From Priapulus caudatus (lineage: Eukaryota > Priapulida > Priapulimorpha > Priapulimorphida > Priapulidae): a stretch of 27,374 bases of DNA. Below are positions 1-12,434 of the stretch, one piece after another. The stretch is from the NCBI RefSeq assembly GCF_000485595.1, contig NW_014577305.1, positions 182,302-209,675 on the forward strand, given 5' to 3'. The notes below the pieces were generated by a model. The model did not search any database. It was given only the letters and a program-made list of their open reading frames with translations, and was not told where the DNA came from. How positions within the stretch are numbered: position 1 is the first letter of the stretch; every line of letters starts with the position of its first letter. The position numbers and the translations under genes were made by a program.

Positions 1-36
1 ATGTTTCTCATCCTGTTTTCGCTTGTTCGCTGCCAT
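1..36 (-). CDS. AGFG/Hrb-type ArfGAP, N-terminal 12 codons only (partial)
   Basis: Read on the minus strand, the ATG at 36-34 opens MAANKRKQDEKH and the frame runs off the left edge. This closely resembles the N-terminus of vertebrate AGFG1/AGFG2 (MAA..KRKQEEKH), just ahead of the ArfGAP zinc finger. The start context is good, with A at -3 and G at +4. AGFG proteins carry an ArfGAP domain and FG repeats and act in clathrin-linked vesicle trafficking; that is family knowledge, because the zinc finger itself lies outside the window. The gene is divergent from the NME7 gene, with about 1.3 kb between the two starts. Twelve residues is thin evidence, so another lysine-rich N-terminus is possible, but the match is distinctive and starts with a good ATG. 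Confidence 0.6.
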   Translation of the reverse strand, partial: MAANKRKQDEKH

Positions 37-1350
37 CTTGCCTATGATGAATCTCGAGAAATCACGCGGGTTTGGTAAATACTGTACCCATTGACTGTAC
101 CACATATCAAACGACACATGACCATCTAACAGTAACAAATGCGTCCCACGCAACGGCATACTAGGAATTTAGGAAAGTGTAGATGCACTACTGCCACTAC
201 TCACTAGTAATGGTGGGTAATTACTCCACATTTACAGTATTTGACTTGATACTAATTCATTGACACCCTGATACTTTTATCAGTGCCATCACCTAGATAA
301 TACTAGGCCTAATGGTAGTCGTAGTGTGTCACTGTGTGTGCTAGTCATGCTTTTTGTGTATAATTATATCCTTGGGCTTGGTAGTTATCCAATTTTATGA
401 ATTCAGAATTTTATTGTAAAAGTATGCTATGTAGGGGCCTATTATTGTATAATATGATGGATAATTGCCTAAATAAAAAAAAATAAAAAAAGTAGAACGA
501 GGCGCTGCCACTACTATTTTATTCACGTTACTCTCTGTCTGTCTCTGAGACAGAGTGAGAGCCCGATCAGGCTGCAAGCACAGGCACTGACTTGGAACGT
601 TTCAATAAAAAAAGAGGTAAATAAACACGAAATGTATTTACTACCAAAGTCTTAATGTTTCTCTACTCTATTTCGCCTATAATAACCTGTAAAGGCCGGT
701 CAAATGCTCAGCTGCAACACACAAGTACACCGTACGCTAGCTGCTGCACACCCACACATAAATATATACTATATATAGTTGGTCAAATGCTCATCTGCAA
801 CACACAACTCACAAGTACACCGCACGCTAGCTGCTGCACACGGACACATAAATATATACTATATAGTCATATAATATATAAACTATATTTTTATGTGTCA
901 GTGTGCAGCAGCTAGCATGCGGTGTACTTGTGTGTTGCAGATGAGCATTTGACTGGCATTTACAGGTGATTATAGGCAAAAAAACTTAGCGAAACATTAA
1001 GACTTTGGTAGTAAATACATTTCGTGTTTATTTACCATTTATTTTATTTTATTGAGACGTATCAAGTGCCTGTGGCTGCAAGAGTAACGCCAATACTCGA
1101 AATATCACTATTTATTCGAGCTGGAGATTATTTTGTCCTACTACTACTAGTAGTACTATACTACTGCCTCCAAAGCGTAACATTTCAATATTTTGGGAAT
1201 CGAATCGAAGGAATCGAATCGAGAGGCTAATATCGAGATACGGATCCAATTGAAAGGTATGTGTATCGTTACAGCCCTAGAGACCACCCTCATTAACACG
1301 TTCAATGCTGCCGGTGTTAACAATGCACCTACCGCCCTGATGCACCCTAG
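37..1350. promoter_or_regulatory. Head-to-head intergenic region between AGFG-like and NME7 genes
   Basis: This stretch separates two divergently transcribed genes, so it should hold both promoters; that follows from layout and not from a recognised motif. No convincing TATA box or CpG island is visible. The centre (about 570-1085) is occupied by an inverted-repeat element. The short open frames here have no recognisable domains. If the NME7 first coding exon lies nearer the AGFG-like gene, as is common for bidirectional promoters, it was not found with a compatible splice phase. Confidence 0.4.
570..1085. mobile_element. Foldback (inverted-repeat) element, MITE-like
   Basis: A large imperfect palindrome. 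The best-matching part of the left arm starts at 616 (ggtaaataaacacgaaatg) and reappears inverted, ending at 1036. Matching sequence continues inward through the ctaccaaagtcttaatgttt block and the ctagctgctgcaca block. Weaker matching extends outward on both sides (gcacaggcact near 578 and its complement near 1065). Inside the left half an about 83-bp unit is tandemly duplicated (698-780 and 781 to about 864), and a third, inverted copy forms part of the right arm. No clear target-site duplication and no coding capacity are seen. It sits between the two divergent genes. Confidence 0.6.
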
Positions 1351-4300
1351 ATGCAGGTAGCAAAGCGTACATGTACTAAGCGTGCATGTACATTATTATT
1401 GTAGTTCATGTCCATTCTTTTCTGTCTATAATTCTTTGACAGGTTTTCTTTATTTTATATTTCAGTCTGCTCCTGATGACACATATGCTTTTTTGGCCGA
1501 GTGGTATGACTCGAATGCATCACTCATACGAAAGTACCAGTTCATCTTTTACTGTGAGGATGGTACAGTGGAAATGGTAAATTGTAAACGTCAATTATAT
1601 TTTGTCTTTAAATCTATGTTGTTTAATTTCTAATTTAACAGTGATGTATGAACACATTTGAAGCTACTTTAACAGCAACTCATTCACAGAAAATAAGCAA
1701 TTACTTGTTAGATTCATCGGTTCAAGTTCAAAATACTTTGTCAGTGTGACACAAGCGTAGACCTTATAATACTTTTTATTTTCCAGTATGATATCAAGAA
1801 TAGAAGAACCTTTCTTAAACGCACAGGGATTGATAATGTTAGACCTGAGCATTTATACATTGGAAGTACCATCAATGTGTTATCAAGGCAGTTAACACTA
1901 ACTGGATATGCTGACCAGCACACTGCTAATAAATTATCAGGCAGACAGGAAAAGTATACAAATAAAAATGCCTTTTTATTACTTTAAAACACATGTATAT
2001 TTACATAATTTCTAAGTTACATAAACAAAAATGTATCTAGTTTGTTTACGATCTCATTTTTTTGTAGTAATAATAAGCACCAGTAGTATGTAAGATTTTG
2101 CTTGACAATTTCAGAACGTTGGCCATCATAAAGCCAGATGGCATGATTAGAATTGGCGAAATCATCACTACTATTGAGAAAAACGGATTCAAGATCTGTG
2201 CAGCACGGATGGTTCGACTGAAAAAGAATGGCGCTGAGAAGTTATACGAGAAACATTCAAGAACACCATTCTTTGAGTATAAATAATATAGCTTTAATAC
2301 AAACACTGTAATTAATTACTTCTGTAAATATTCCCATGCATTACCTGGTAGCTTCATCAGAACAATGTTTACCTAACATGTGCACTGTGTTACCTGTGCT
2401 TATAATGCATGCCATTCCTGGCTCCCCCTGGATGTGGCAAAGTCTAGGCTAAGACTAGCTGAGCTAATAAAGTCATTCTGTATCCTCTAATGAAAAACTA
2501 TAGCCACTTCTTCCGCTTAATATTTCATAGCGACCTGGTACAGTTTATGTGCAGTGCACAGATACTGATACTAGAGTTGATGGCAGAAAATGGGGTGCAA
2601 AAGTGGCAGGAGTTGTTAGGGCCTTCAGACCCAGCTGAAGCCAAGGTGCATGCATCAGGTAGCATTCGTGCTCAGTTTGGCGGCTGCAAGCTTCGAAATG
2701 CTTGCCATGGCCCCGACTCCGTCACATCTGCTAGAGAGGTACGACCATGCATTTTCTGCATATTATTTTTAATAACTTTTGTTATTTTTTGTATTTTTCA
2801 AAGAATTCTTAATTTGTATTTATGTCCAACATTATTTTTATCACTTGAATCTAGTACTTTGTTCACATATATAGCCAGGTCCTATCAAAAGCCAAATAAT
2901 TCCTCAAGCCACGCAAATACATCTTTGGTGTAACATTGCAAATGTCTAGTCTTACAGTCGGGTTACTGCCTGAAATTTTGCATACATGTGTCATGAGGAT
3001 GTGAGAGAGACACTGTAACATCTCTGTGAATTGGCTGTTATTTTGTCATATATCACCTAGCCTAGGTGCCAGTTGCCATTCAGTTCAACATAATCCATTT
3101 CCAAAACTATTTAGTTTGGTGCAGAAATTCTTGTCTTTTTCTAATAACTGTCTTGTTCTTATAACGAAGGAATTGGACCTCTTCGATTCTGGACACGTGA
3201 CAGAGAGCACTGTGAAGTGTGAGAATTGCACCTGCTGTGTTATCAAACCTCATGCTGTACTGGCAGGTACAAATTACTTCTATTACTCATAAACACCTCT
3301 CACTTTTGTAGCAGCTGTTGTGTCCCAACTCAAACCAGGGTTGCAGGGTCCTCATTAGGCTGCAAAAGAAAGCCCTGCTAGGGGCAAATTTTGGGGGACA
3401 GAAAAAAAACATTGGAAACTACTGGTCTGTAAGCATGGTAGCTGTCGTGCCACAAATATGTGCATACAAACACTGTAGTTCCAGATCCAGTGTCCTGGTA
3501 ATTGGGGTGATGAGATAAACAAACAAATGTAAAATATTGTTATGTAAAATGAATTATTTTTCTTGTTGTTTAACAGGATAAAATCTTTTCAATTATAGGG
3601 CTTATTGGAAACATCATCTCTGATATATCAAGTGCTGGCTTTACCATCTCTGCATTCCAATTGGCAAGTTTTTTCATCTCCTTCCTTACGCTGGCATCTG
3701 TAGCAGTTTACTTTTTTTCTTTAAGTGCCAATCTGGTTAATGTGGAAGAGTGAGGCTCTTAGGCTGAACACTCTGAACCTTCTCTGAAACTTCAACTGGA
3801 TATTGTAGCCTGTGTGGTTAGCACCCATGGCAGGTGTTTTTTGTGAAAATTCCTTCTAACGTTTAGATTTTTAAAAACTATTGGAGAGTGTTTTTTTCCA
3901 AAACTTTTTTACAGCATGAGCCCTAGTTGTGATGCCAGTCTTCCCTAACATACAACTGCCTGCTGATTAGCTAATGCATCTTGCATATTGTGCTACAAAT
4001 CCCTGCATCCACACTCAAAATAGAGGCAGTAATATGCATTATGAAAGCAATTACGATGCACCCTTTTACACCACTTAATAATCTGTCAAATAAGGTACAC
4101 AATACTATGTAGACAGTTTCTATTTTCGTGTACTTATTCTTCTGAGAGCTCAAGGTTTTTTATTTATTACGGATAACAGTTCAGCCTGGAGAGAGCAAGT
4201 GCAGAAGAGTTTCTGGAAATATACAAGGGCGTGATGGTAGAGTACAACCAAATGGTGATGGAACTAACTGCAGGACCTTGCATAGCCATAGAGATCACTG

Positions 4301-5115
4301 GCAGTCCAAGTGTGGCACAAGACTTCAGAGAACTTGTTGGGCCTTCAGACCCTGTAAGTTATCATGAGTGTGGCAGATTCGTTTGCATCCTAGGCAGCAG
4401 TCGGCGCGGGCAAACACAGTGTCACTACCGTCAGCTATAATTATAATAATAAAAACAACAGGTGTTTTGATCCTAAAGAAAACAGTTGTGTGTTGAACGT
4501 TCAACAATCATACGCGGCAGCATGCTGGCATAACCTAGACTGTTCCATGCACGTCCCACACAGCACCAGCATCGTAACGATGAGAGCCATGCTCGATCGT
4601 ATTTTGTCTGTCTCACCAGCTGTCTGTAGCAACAGCGTGGTAGACAGCATCTTCACCAGCACCATGTTACAATGACGTCTTTTAACAGAGGTTTTGCTTA
4701 GCGGACACGCCTCAGCACAATCACTCGTCATTTAAACCTGATAGTACGATAGAATAGCACCCATATGAACGTGCATACATTCTTTCAGGAGATAGGACGA
4801 CAGTTACGACCACACACATTGCGTGCCAAATACGGAAAGGATAAGATTAAGAATGCAATTCACTGCACTGATCTTCCCGAAGATGGAATCCTAGAGGTAT
4901 AGTACACGCGTGTACAATCACTGTAGAATATGAGAATAGCTACCTCATTTTGCCATTTGCTGGTTTCTATTAGACAATCTCAAGTCAGGTTCAAGGATGC
5001 GTGTGGTACCGGCTGCTATACTTGATTGAAGCCAACATTTAAATAGGATAAAAACTGTAATTTTGTCTTTTTTCAGGTTGAGTATTTCTTTAAAATACTG
5101 GGTCTCGACCATTGA
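1351..5115 (+). CDS. NME7: NME7-type nucleoside diphosphate kinase homolog (DM10 + two NDK domains)
   Basis: Exons: 1351-1356 (tentative, M-Q), 1466-1576, 1787-1953, 2115-2276, 2531-2738, 3170-3266, 3599-3663, 4180-4353, 4789-4896 and 5077-5115. They join to 1137 nt in frame, giving 378 aa, near the family length of about 376. Residues 3-90 form a DM10 domain (FLAEWYDSNASLIRKYQ). NDK domain 1 begins at TLAIIKPDG (96) with the histidine motif RNACHGPDS (H208). NDK domain 2 begins at CTCCVIKPHAV with KNAIHCTDL (H355) and ends VEYFFKILGLDH. All introns are GT-AG except 3664-4179, which is GC-AG. Family members sit in ciliary doublet microtubules and associate with the gamma-tubulin ring complex; catalysis is suggested by the retained histidines but not shown. 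The first exon is the weak point: ATG CAG followed by gtagca fits phase 0, but any short upstream exon could replace it. The other exons are very secure. Confidence 0.93.
3664..4179 (+). other. GC-AG intron of the NME7 gene
   Basis: Protein similarity requires the exon ISAFQL to join FSLERASAEEF in phase 0. The only junction doing this places the donor at TTG/gcaagt (3664) and the acceptor at aacag/TTC (4178-4179). The donor is GC, with the rest of the consensus (gcaagt) perfect, as is typical for the minor GC-AG class. The nearby GT sites (gttttt) would break the frame of the following exon. Confidence 0.85.
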
Positions 5116-5386
5116 GATCTCTAACTATGGTTACTGGATATATTTTATCATCAATTTTTGTGTGATGTAAATACTTTTCAATGCAGTCAATGCTCTTATT
5201 AGTCTCTACACAGAGTTACACATGGTTAACAGAGATTAAAGTATGAAAACTACTTTTCAACTGTCTATTACAGCTTTGACTCATGAACTGCCAAACCTGG
5301 AACAAAAATGTGTGATTGATAATAATTATTTATTTCGCATCATTTCTCAGAAAGCATGTACAACAATTTAATGTTATATTCTGTAT

Positions 5387-5392
5387 AATAAA
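5387..5392 (+). terminator. Probable polyadenylation signal of NME7
   Basis: A canonical AATAAA lies 272 nt after the NME7 stop codon. It is the first perfect hexamer downstream. An ATTAAA variant lies earlier, near 5235, and could be used instead. No transcript data are available. Confidence 0.45.
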
Positions 5393-6778
5393 CATGTATG
5401 TTAACTACTAAAACATGGGGCAGATTGTTTTAACCCTTTAACATCTCTCACTGTTTCAAACGAATAAGCTGAGACAGTTTGCAGAGGTATAACTGGGGAA
5501 GGGAAGCGCAGCACAGAAACCGATTGAAGCAGTGTGTTGCATTGTGTTCTCATACACACCAATCTGGCAAAATTGATCGCATCCTGTTGCACAAGATGCA
5601 CTTATACACCTGCAGCTTTGCAATAGAATGTGTACCGCTATGGGTCTAGTATTTGAATGAAGTAGAGAAAAGTGAAATGTGTTGATGAATCCCGAAAACC
5701 ACTGACGATGGACATTCGTTCAACGTTATATGATTGATTGCGAACAAAGAAAACGAATGGCCACATGTACAGCAGAAGACGTGACTCACAGAACTGCCTT
5801 TATCAGTTTGCTCAACACATGCATGCAGTGGGTTGGAGACTGGCTACAATCTGTGACCACGTTATGCAATCTCATAATAAAACCTAGGGTGCTCCAATAA
5901 GAAGTGCTTACACTTAGTAACAGGTGGCAGGCAGTATGCATTGCGTCTGCAATCCCCATCTCAATCCAAATTGACAAAATTGCGAGCATCCAACTAAATG
6001 ACCCAATTCCATGCAGCTCAATTTTTAGGCATTATTTACAGATCACTGACTTGTGCTGCATGTAATAGGGTTTTTCTGGTTGGTGTCAGCAAGCGGGTGC
6101 ACTAGTAACACGTGAACCCTATAGTGACAATGAGTGACAGATACCTCACACTGCTATAAATCTGTTACTTGATGTTCCTGTTAACATGTTCTATAACTTC
6201 TATTCACATCATATCCGTATGGTTCCGCACGTCATTAGCTGGTTTTCCCCCAAAAGTATCAGTACAGAGACTATAACATGTGTCATGAATTTTCAAGCAT
6301 CGCTAAGCGGCGATACTGAAATACGCAGGATGTACCCTGTTTTAATGACACGTAAAGCAACAAGAAATCCGGTTCGTGTTCGATAAGCTACGGCTGACAG
6401 CAAGCCGTCATCTATTCCCGATAGCAGGCAAAATCAAATGGCATATTTATCACTTCACAAATGCATAAAACATATCAATCATGACTATTTACAACTCGAA
6501 ATAGAGGCAACATTACAAAAATATCCTCATCTAACCTCCAGCGTTATTTGGTGAGGGCTACGGCAGCATGTAACATACACTGATACATAGGCTACAGCAT
6601 AAGCACGTACACAGTCCAAAACAGCACTTGACCAAAGCGCGTAAGCTTCACATGTTCCCTAAGTACATGGAAACGAGATGCACGTAAATGTGTATGGCAT
6701 GTCAAACCCTACATAAAACGCTACTATACGTGCCGGTGCCCATACAAAAAGGAAACTATTAGACCATGCCTTGTAAGT

Positions 6779-6896
6779 TGTGTGTCTGTGTGTGTGTCTG
6801 TCTGTATCTGTGTTTGTGTGTGCGTGCGTGCGTGCGTGTCTGTGTGTGTGGACGCGCGCGTGCGTTTGTGTGTACAAGTGCACGTGTGCGTGTGTG
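6779..6896. repeat. (TG)n/(TGCG)n microsatellite
   Basis: About 118 bp of interrupted TG, TCTG and TGCG units, with a CG-alternating stretch (gacgcgcgcgtgcg) near 6850. The long open frames crossing it on both strands (cysteine/valine-rich or histidine/threonine-rich) are products of the repeat. Confidence 0.9.
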
Positions 6897-7049
6897 AATT
6901 TGGCAACATCAATCAACTTGTTGCACAGTAGTCTGCCCGGCTCTTCACACTCGGTTATACACAACACAGCTACACTACCCTTCGTGCTGACCATTTCATC
7001 TCCTTTTCATTCTCACTACAGACCATGTTGCAGTGAAAAATGACAACGT

Positions 7050-7088
7050 ACATATATATACACACACATATATATATATATATATATG
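7050..7088. repeat. (TA)n/(CA)n microsatellite
   Basis: An uninterrupted run of alternating purine-pyrimidine sequence, TA then CA then TA, ending at tatatgca. It is simple repeat without coding content. Confidence 0.85.
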
Positions 7089-7761
7089 CAGTCAATTCTG
7101 GTTTGTGCTGTGGTGTGATTAATTACTAAATACCCTTTGATTATACATGTAGACGAGCTCTGCATATTACCACGGAGCAAAAAGCAAACTCAGCTGTGCC
7201 TCATACTATAGCCCCTTGTCGGCAATTCACTAAAGTGCACTCCTAGAGTTTCTTGGCACTTTCATTTGTATTCATCTTCATTCCTCTTCTAAACTTGCTC
7301 TGTTTCTTTTCGATGCGGAACGTTCTGGATGATGCTGGATAACGTGTGAAAGTGGCATGCACATGATCATTCTCTTCTATAAGCTTAACCTAGAAAACAA
7401 TAAAGATCCAAATTATTTGGCACAATCAATAAAGCTTTTATGCCCAGCATTTACCATATGAAGCTTATACAGTTTGACCATGAAATAACACCAATAATTA
7501 TTATAAACGTAGGTAAACTATGAAAATTTGTAAACTTCAAATTTTTCAATGTAGATATAAACGTAAATAAGCATAAAAATTTTACGATTTTTTCAAGAAT
7601 GTGAAATTAATTCTACAAAATGACTAAATTACGAAAATTAAATGGCTTTTTCTCGAGTACGTGGTCCACCACATGATTCACTAAATAATTTTGATATCGT
7701 TCATTTACACAAATCGCGTTACTACCGAATAATACACAACAAAGGCCCCAACTGGCCAATA

Positions 7762-8091
7762 TTAGCAACCAATGGCGGCCACCGCTGCTTCTACATACCC
7801 CCGTAATTTGTCGGTTGCATGCTTCAGCCTCAGTTCGCTAAGGCCAGGTGACAGCTTCCTCACGATTTCCGTCAACAACTCCTCGCTGATTCCGGGACAA
7901 GTCCTCTCAGCGATATCGAATGCGTTTCTGAGCTCCTCGAATGCATCAGAGGCCGCGTGCGGGGTTCGACTACCGGTCGTGTACTTGTTTCGTAACTGCG
8001 AGTCAAACGATATAGTGCGCCACGATTAGCATGTGCAGGTGGAGAAACTACAGAATCGCCATTAAACTGAAGTAAGCTCTCTCTCTCTCTA

Positions 8092-8134
<43 letters not shown>

Positions 8135-11100
8135 ACACGTTTTGCACATACTTATATCACCGGTATGTGCCACACATTAGGCAATGTGGAAAGTCCAAGA
8201 GAAATATACCTGTGTTGATTATTGTTATGTAGTTATGTTTAAGTCACATTCGCATGTAAAAGGGTCTGTACTATGGCGTATTATTACCTCGGTTATAATA
8301 GGATAAAGGATCGATGAAAGACAACTGGCAGCAGGCGGATGTGGTCGGCTAGAGTGTGGCTCTATCCTTGGTTGGCGATCAGGTGAAAGCCCCTTCTGCG
8401 GCACCGGCGGAGCTTTCCTCGCTGGAGAGTGCTGCTGCAAGCAAAAGCCAACACGCTACAGCCTCCGTATCAATTACTAATTACTAATTAGCCCTGATGT
8501 GAGAGCCACGAGTGACGCATTTTCCTTTATTGAGGTCTGGCCGAATTAAAAGGGGCAATCGATGAAAACTCTGCAACTACGTTTCATATTATACAATGAG
8601 GCATAACATAGAGGTGAACATGGGAACACTGCAACTGCATTTAATTATGCAATGAGGCATAACATAGAGACGAAAATGAGAACACTGCAACTGCACTAAA
8701 CATAACAGAGGTGAGAATTATATAAACAGCATAAGAAATAACATGTGATGTGAAAAACAGCATAAGAAATAACAGAGGTGAGAATGATCTTGACTACAGT
8801 GACTTAGCATACATCCTCTCTAATACTCCATCTATATTTGGAAAAAATGTGGGTCATAACATAACAACAGATAGCATCAGTGTGGATAGAACATTTACTT
8901 GCTTAACTCAACAATTTACAAAACAGAAATTAATTAAACAAAAAACCTACCCCGTTGTATGGATCCCGGATTGGCGAACCATCTTTCATGCCCGCTTCTC
9001 CATTTTGTGCACCAGGGTGCACCACCTGCTTATCCCCTTTCCTTGGCAATGGCCGAGGTGGTGGAATGTTATCTTCAAGCGTGTCTATGTTCAACGATTT
9101 CGGTGCACCTTTTACTGTTGGGTAGCTCCATGGTTCCTTTTCATCTTCCAGATCGTCCCCGCCATCTCTAAAAGAGAAATGCCAGAAATTCTTTGTGAAT
9201 GTTCAATCAGCCAGATTCGATGGAAACGACAAAAATTTGACGTAGCTATTTTCTTTATCCTTGTCAATAATGTGTTTATAGAGCTGTAATATTAAAAGGT
9301 TTTTATGTCCATCACGTGGCAGAACGTTCAGGACAAACCCGTCTATTAAATAAACAACATTTCTTTTCTACAGACACCATTCAGTCTAAGCAAGCGATTG
9401 ACTCGGCATCTACTCTGCTTTCCAAATTCGTTAGGAATAAAAATACAGCTCAAAAAAATAAACCGCACAACATAGACGCACGCACGCACGCACTCACGCA
9501 CGCACACACACAAAAACACGTACTCTTCATCGCTAGAACTATTGCTATCGTCGCCGTTGGATCCACCCTGCAGCTTCCACTGCTTGTAGCGTTCTATCAA
9601 CTCAACCAGATATGACGTCTTCTTCGACCGCTTGATAAAGGGATGCCTTAGCAGATCCTTTGCCGTCGGCCTCTGTGAAACAGCAAAAGAATAGTTAAAG
9701 AGGTCGATACAGTTAGTGAAGTCCCCACGTAGCAGCATCATATGCAATACAGGCAGAACGTGGCTTTGTACTGCGCCGCAAATTTATTTTATTGCTGATC
9801 CAGTAGATATTATGCGTTTCCAAATGTTGTTGCACCACAAAACATTTGAAATGTTTCATGTTTTTATGTTTGTTCAAAGTATCTTTAGAATTTTAACTGA
9901 CTAATATAACGACAATGCCTGGCGTACATTTTCTGGTTCCTTATTCAGACACGAATCAACAAAATCTTTGAAGTGTCTGCTGTAGTTGCCAGTCAGCTGT
10001 GGAGGGTTGTTCTTTGGGATGAGGAAAAGTACACGCATTGGATGCAAGTCTGAATACGGTGGTTCTCCCTTTGCTAGTTCTATTGCAGTTATGCCTAAAC
10101 TCCATACATCAGCCTGCAAAGTAGAATGAATGAAATGCAATGGAAGATTTAGCACGTATCAGTGTGACACCAAATCCCTCCTTGTTCTTATTAATGCCAT
10201 TACTCTTATACCATCATATGATTAACCAATATAACAGACATTTAAAAAATATCTTTCTTTTTAAATTTATTTAACATTTCATCACTTTCATCATCACTAG
10301 AATAAGTATTTCACCTATATATCAGTATGATGCATATCTATGATGGCTTAACAAGCCAAGTTATACAACAGTTGACAATAGAAGCTCGAAGTTACCAACA
10401 AACTCAAACATACATATTTTACAATTTACTGATTCACGTCGCGATTCAATGAGCCTAACTCACATCCCATTGCCCACACTACCGATAATCGATCTACAAC
10501 ATTATTCTAGCACAAGTATAAATACTGATCAGCTCCAGTCGCACATACAGCCATCTACAGTAGCAGCAGCAGCAGCAGCAGGCACCGCCATTGCCACTGC
10601 TACCACCACCGCCACCGCCACCACCACCAGCAGCAGCAGCAGCAGCAGCAGCAACATACAGCCGTCAGCAGCAACAGCATACAGCACACAGCCGTCAGCA
10701 GCAGCAGCAGCAGCAGCATACAGCCGTCAGCAGCAGCAGCAGCAGCAACAGCACACAGCCGTCAGCAGCATACAGCATTCAGCAGCAGCAGCAGCAGCAT
10801 ACAGCCGCCTTCAGCAGCAGCAGCATACAGCCGTCAGCAGCAGCAGCAGCAGCAGCAGCATACAGCCGTCAGCAGCAGCATACATACCTTGAAGTCGTAG
10901 GCCGACTGTTTGATCACTTCGGGCGCCATCCAGAACGGCGTGCCGACGAACGTCGTGCGCTTGCTAGCCGAGCTCGTCAGCTGACCCGCGACTCCAAAGT
11001 CAGCCAGCTTCACCTCGCCCTGCTCCGACAGCAGCACGTTAGCAGCTGCAACAACCAACAGCACGATTAGGGACCCTCTCAACGCGAGGTTGCAGTCGAC

Positions 11101-12399
11101 GGTGCGCGGGCGCGAGATCGGACAATTTTCACACTTTTTTGGCAGCGGAAAACGCGGGTAAGCCTCACAGCTGAATACTTTTCGACAAAAGCAGCTGCAC
11201 TTGTTATATATTACGGTAAGAGTTGGTATTTCCCGTGGGAAAAGAAGCGTAGGTTTCATCATACCAAGCCTATGCATGATTTCACATATGTACAAAATTT
11301 AACATGAAATGTTTGGGCTTCTAAAAGAGGAATGACAAGGAAACCAAACACATTATTGGTTTTTGAGCAAGAATGATAGGCTAGGAGCTCACAATCTGTA
11401 AGAAATCTCAAAGTAACATGCTGTTCAGGTTAAAAATGGCAAAGGATTCATGCACTAATACCCACCAGCCAATAACACACACATACGGAAAAAACTTTGC
11501 AACATTTGCAGACACTTTTACAGTGCCAACAACACACAGTCAGTCACCTTTGATATCTCTGTGAAGCTTCCCTTCCATGTGTAAATAATCAAGGCCTTTG
11601 AGAATTTCTCGTAAAATGATCTGTATGTACGTCTCGTCGATTTGTCCAGCCTTCAAGAGATCAAGTGCTGAACCTCCTCCAAGATACTCCATGATGATCC
11701 ATAACTTAGTTCCCTGCCAAGAATCGGCCAAGCATTTCACATTCATTCTCGCAAATTCGCTGTTTCGAATCATTTAGCACATTTTTTCCTTCATCTGTAT
11801 CTCGTCAGTGCTTGAAAACTCGACAGAAACGCTGACGTCGCATCCTTTACAGAAATACCAATTCGCTTCAGTAATACCATAACTATAACACTACTCCCAC
11901 TACACCAACGTTTGCTGAATGAAAGCAACAACTGAAACGCTCATACCACGTTCTGCTTCATGGGGCATAACAAATGTACCTTAGCATCAATGAGTCTAGT
12001 GTATGTGACATTATATGTGTTACGAGTGCAAGTATACCGAATAATACGCTGGTATACGATTAAGCTCGAGTGTTTCAAAAAAGAGATAAATTTGTATATA
12101 TTCAATTTCATATCAGGTTTATTGAATTAAAAACTCTGTGCAGTTACACATCGCAGTCGATAAAGTAACCGACATCATTCTAGAAGATGGCTGTTTCCAA
12201 GCTGATAGCTTACCTTGAGGTATGAGCCGAAGTATTTTGTAACGTATTGACTATCACACTGAGACAGCACCATGATCTCCTGCTGAATGTCTTCAATCTC
12301 ATCTTCAGCCTCCTCAAGGTCTATAATCTTTATTGCTACGACCTGCACAACAAACACAGCAAACATGCATCATAAATGAGAGTGTCAATGTCAAATAGC

Positions 12400-12434
<35 letters not shown>

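Larger units (their letters stand above)
5116..7761. other. Convergent intergenic region between NME7 and the kinase
   Basis: It holds the 3' UTRs of both genes and otherwise no recognisable gene. Open frames near 5401-5601, 5786-5989 and 6186-6386 show no domain or exon-like homology. Two microsatellites are present (6779-6896 and 7050-7088). From about 7380 the sequence is AT-rich, as expected for the kinase 3' UTR, but I found no clean AATAAA on the minus strand close to the stop. Confidence 0.5.

Noticed and set aside
44-74. NME7 first exon beside the AGFG-like start (ATG ATG AAT...TTTG/gtaaat)
   Set aside because: The donor leaves phase 1, whereas the next exon needs phase 0; it would shift the frame.
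1382-1465. Start of NME7 at the ATG at 1382
   Set aside because: The 28 residues before SAPDDTYAFLAEW are unlike the family and end in a clear pyrimidine-rich acceptor, so they are intron.
2046-2306. Minus-strand ORF over NME7 exon 2115-2276
   Set aside because: It is antisense to a well-supported exon and has no homology.
6659-7043. Overlapping ORFs on both strands
   Set aside because: They owe their length to the TG/TGCG microsatellite and have no domain.
10449-11070. Long plus-strand open frames rich in Gln/Ala/Ser
   Set aside because: They are the antisense reading of the CTG array and of kinase exon 10888-11045; the real gene is on the other strand.
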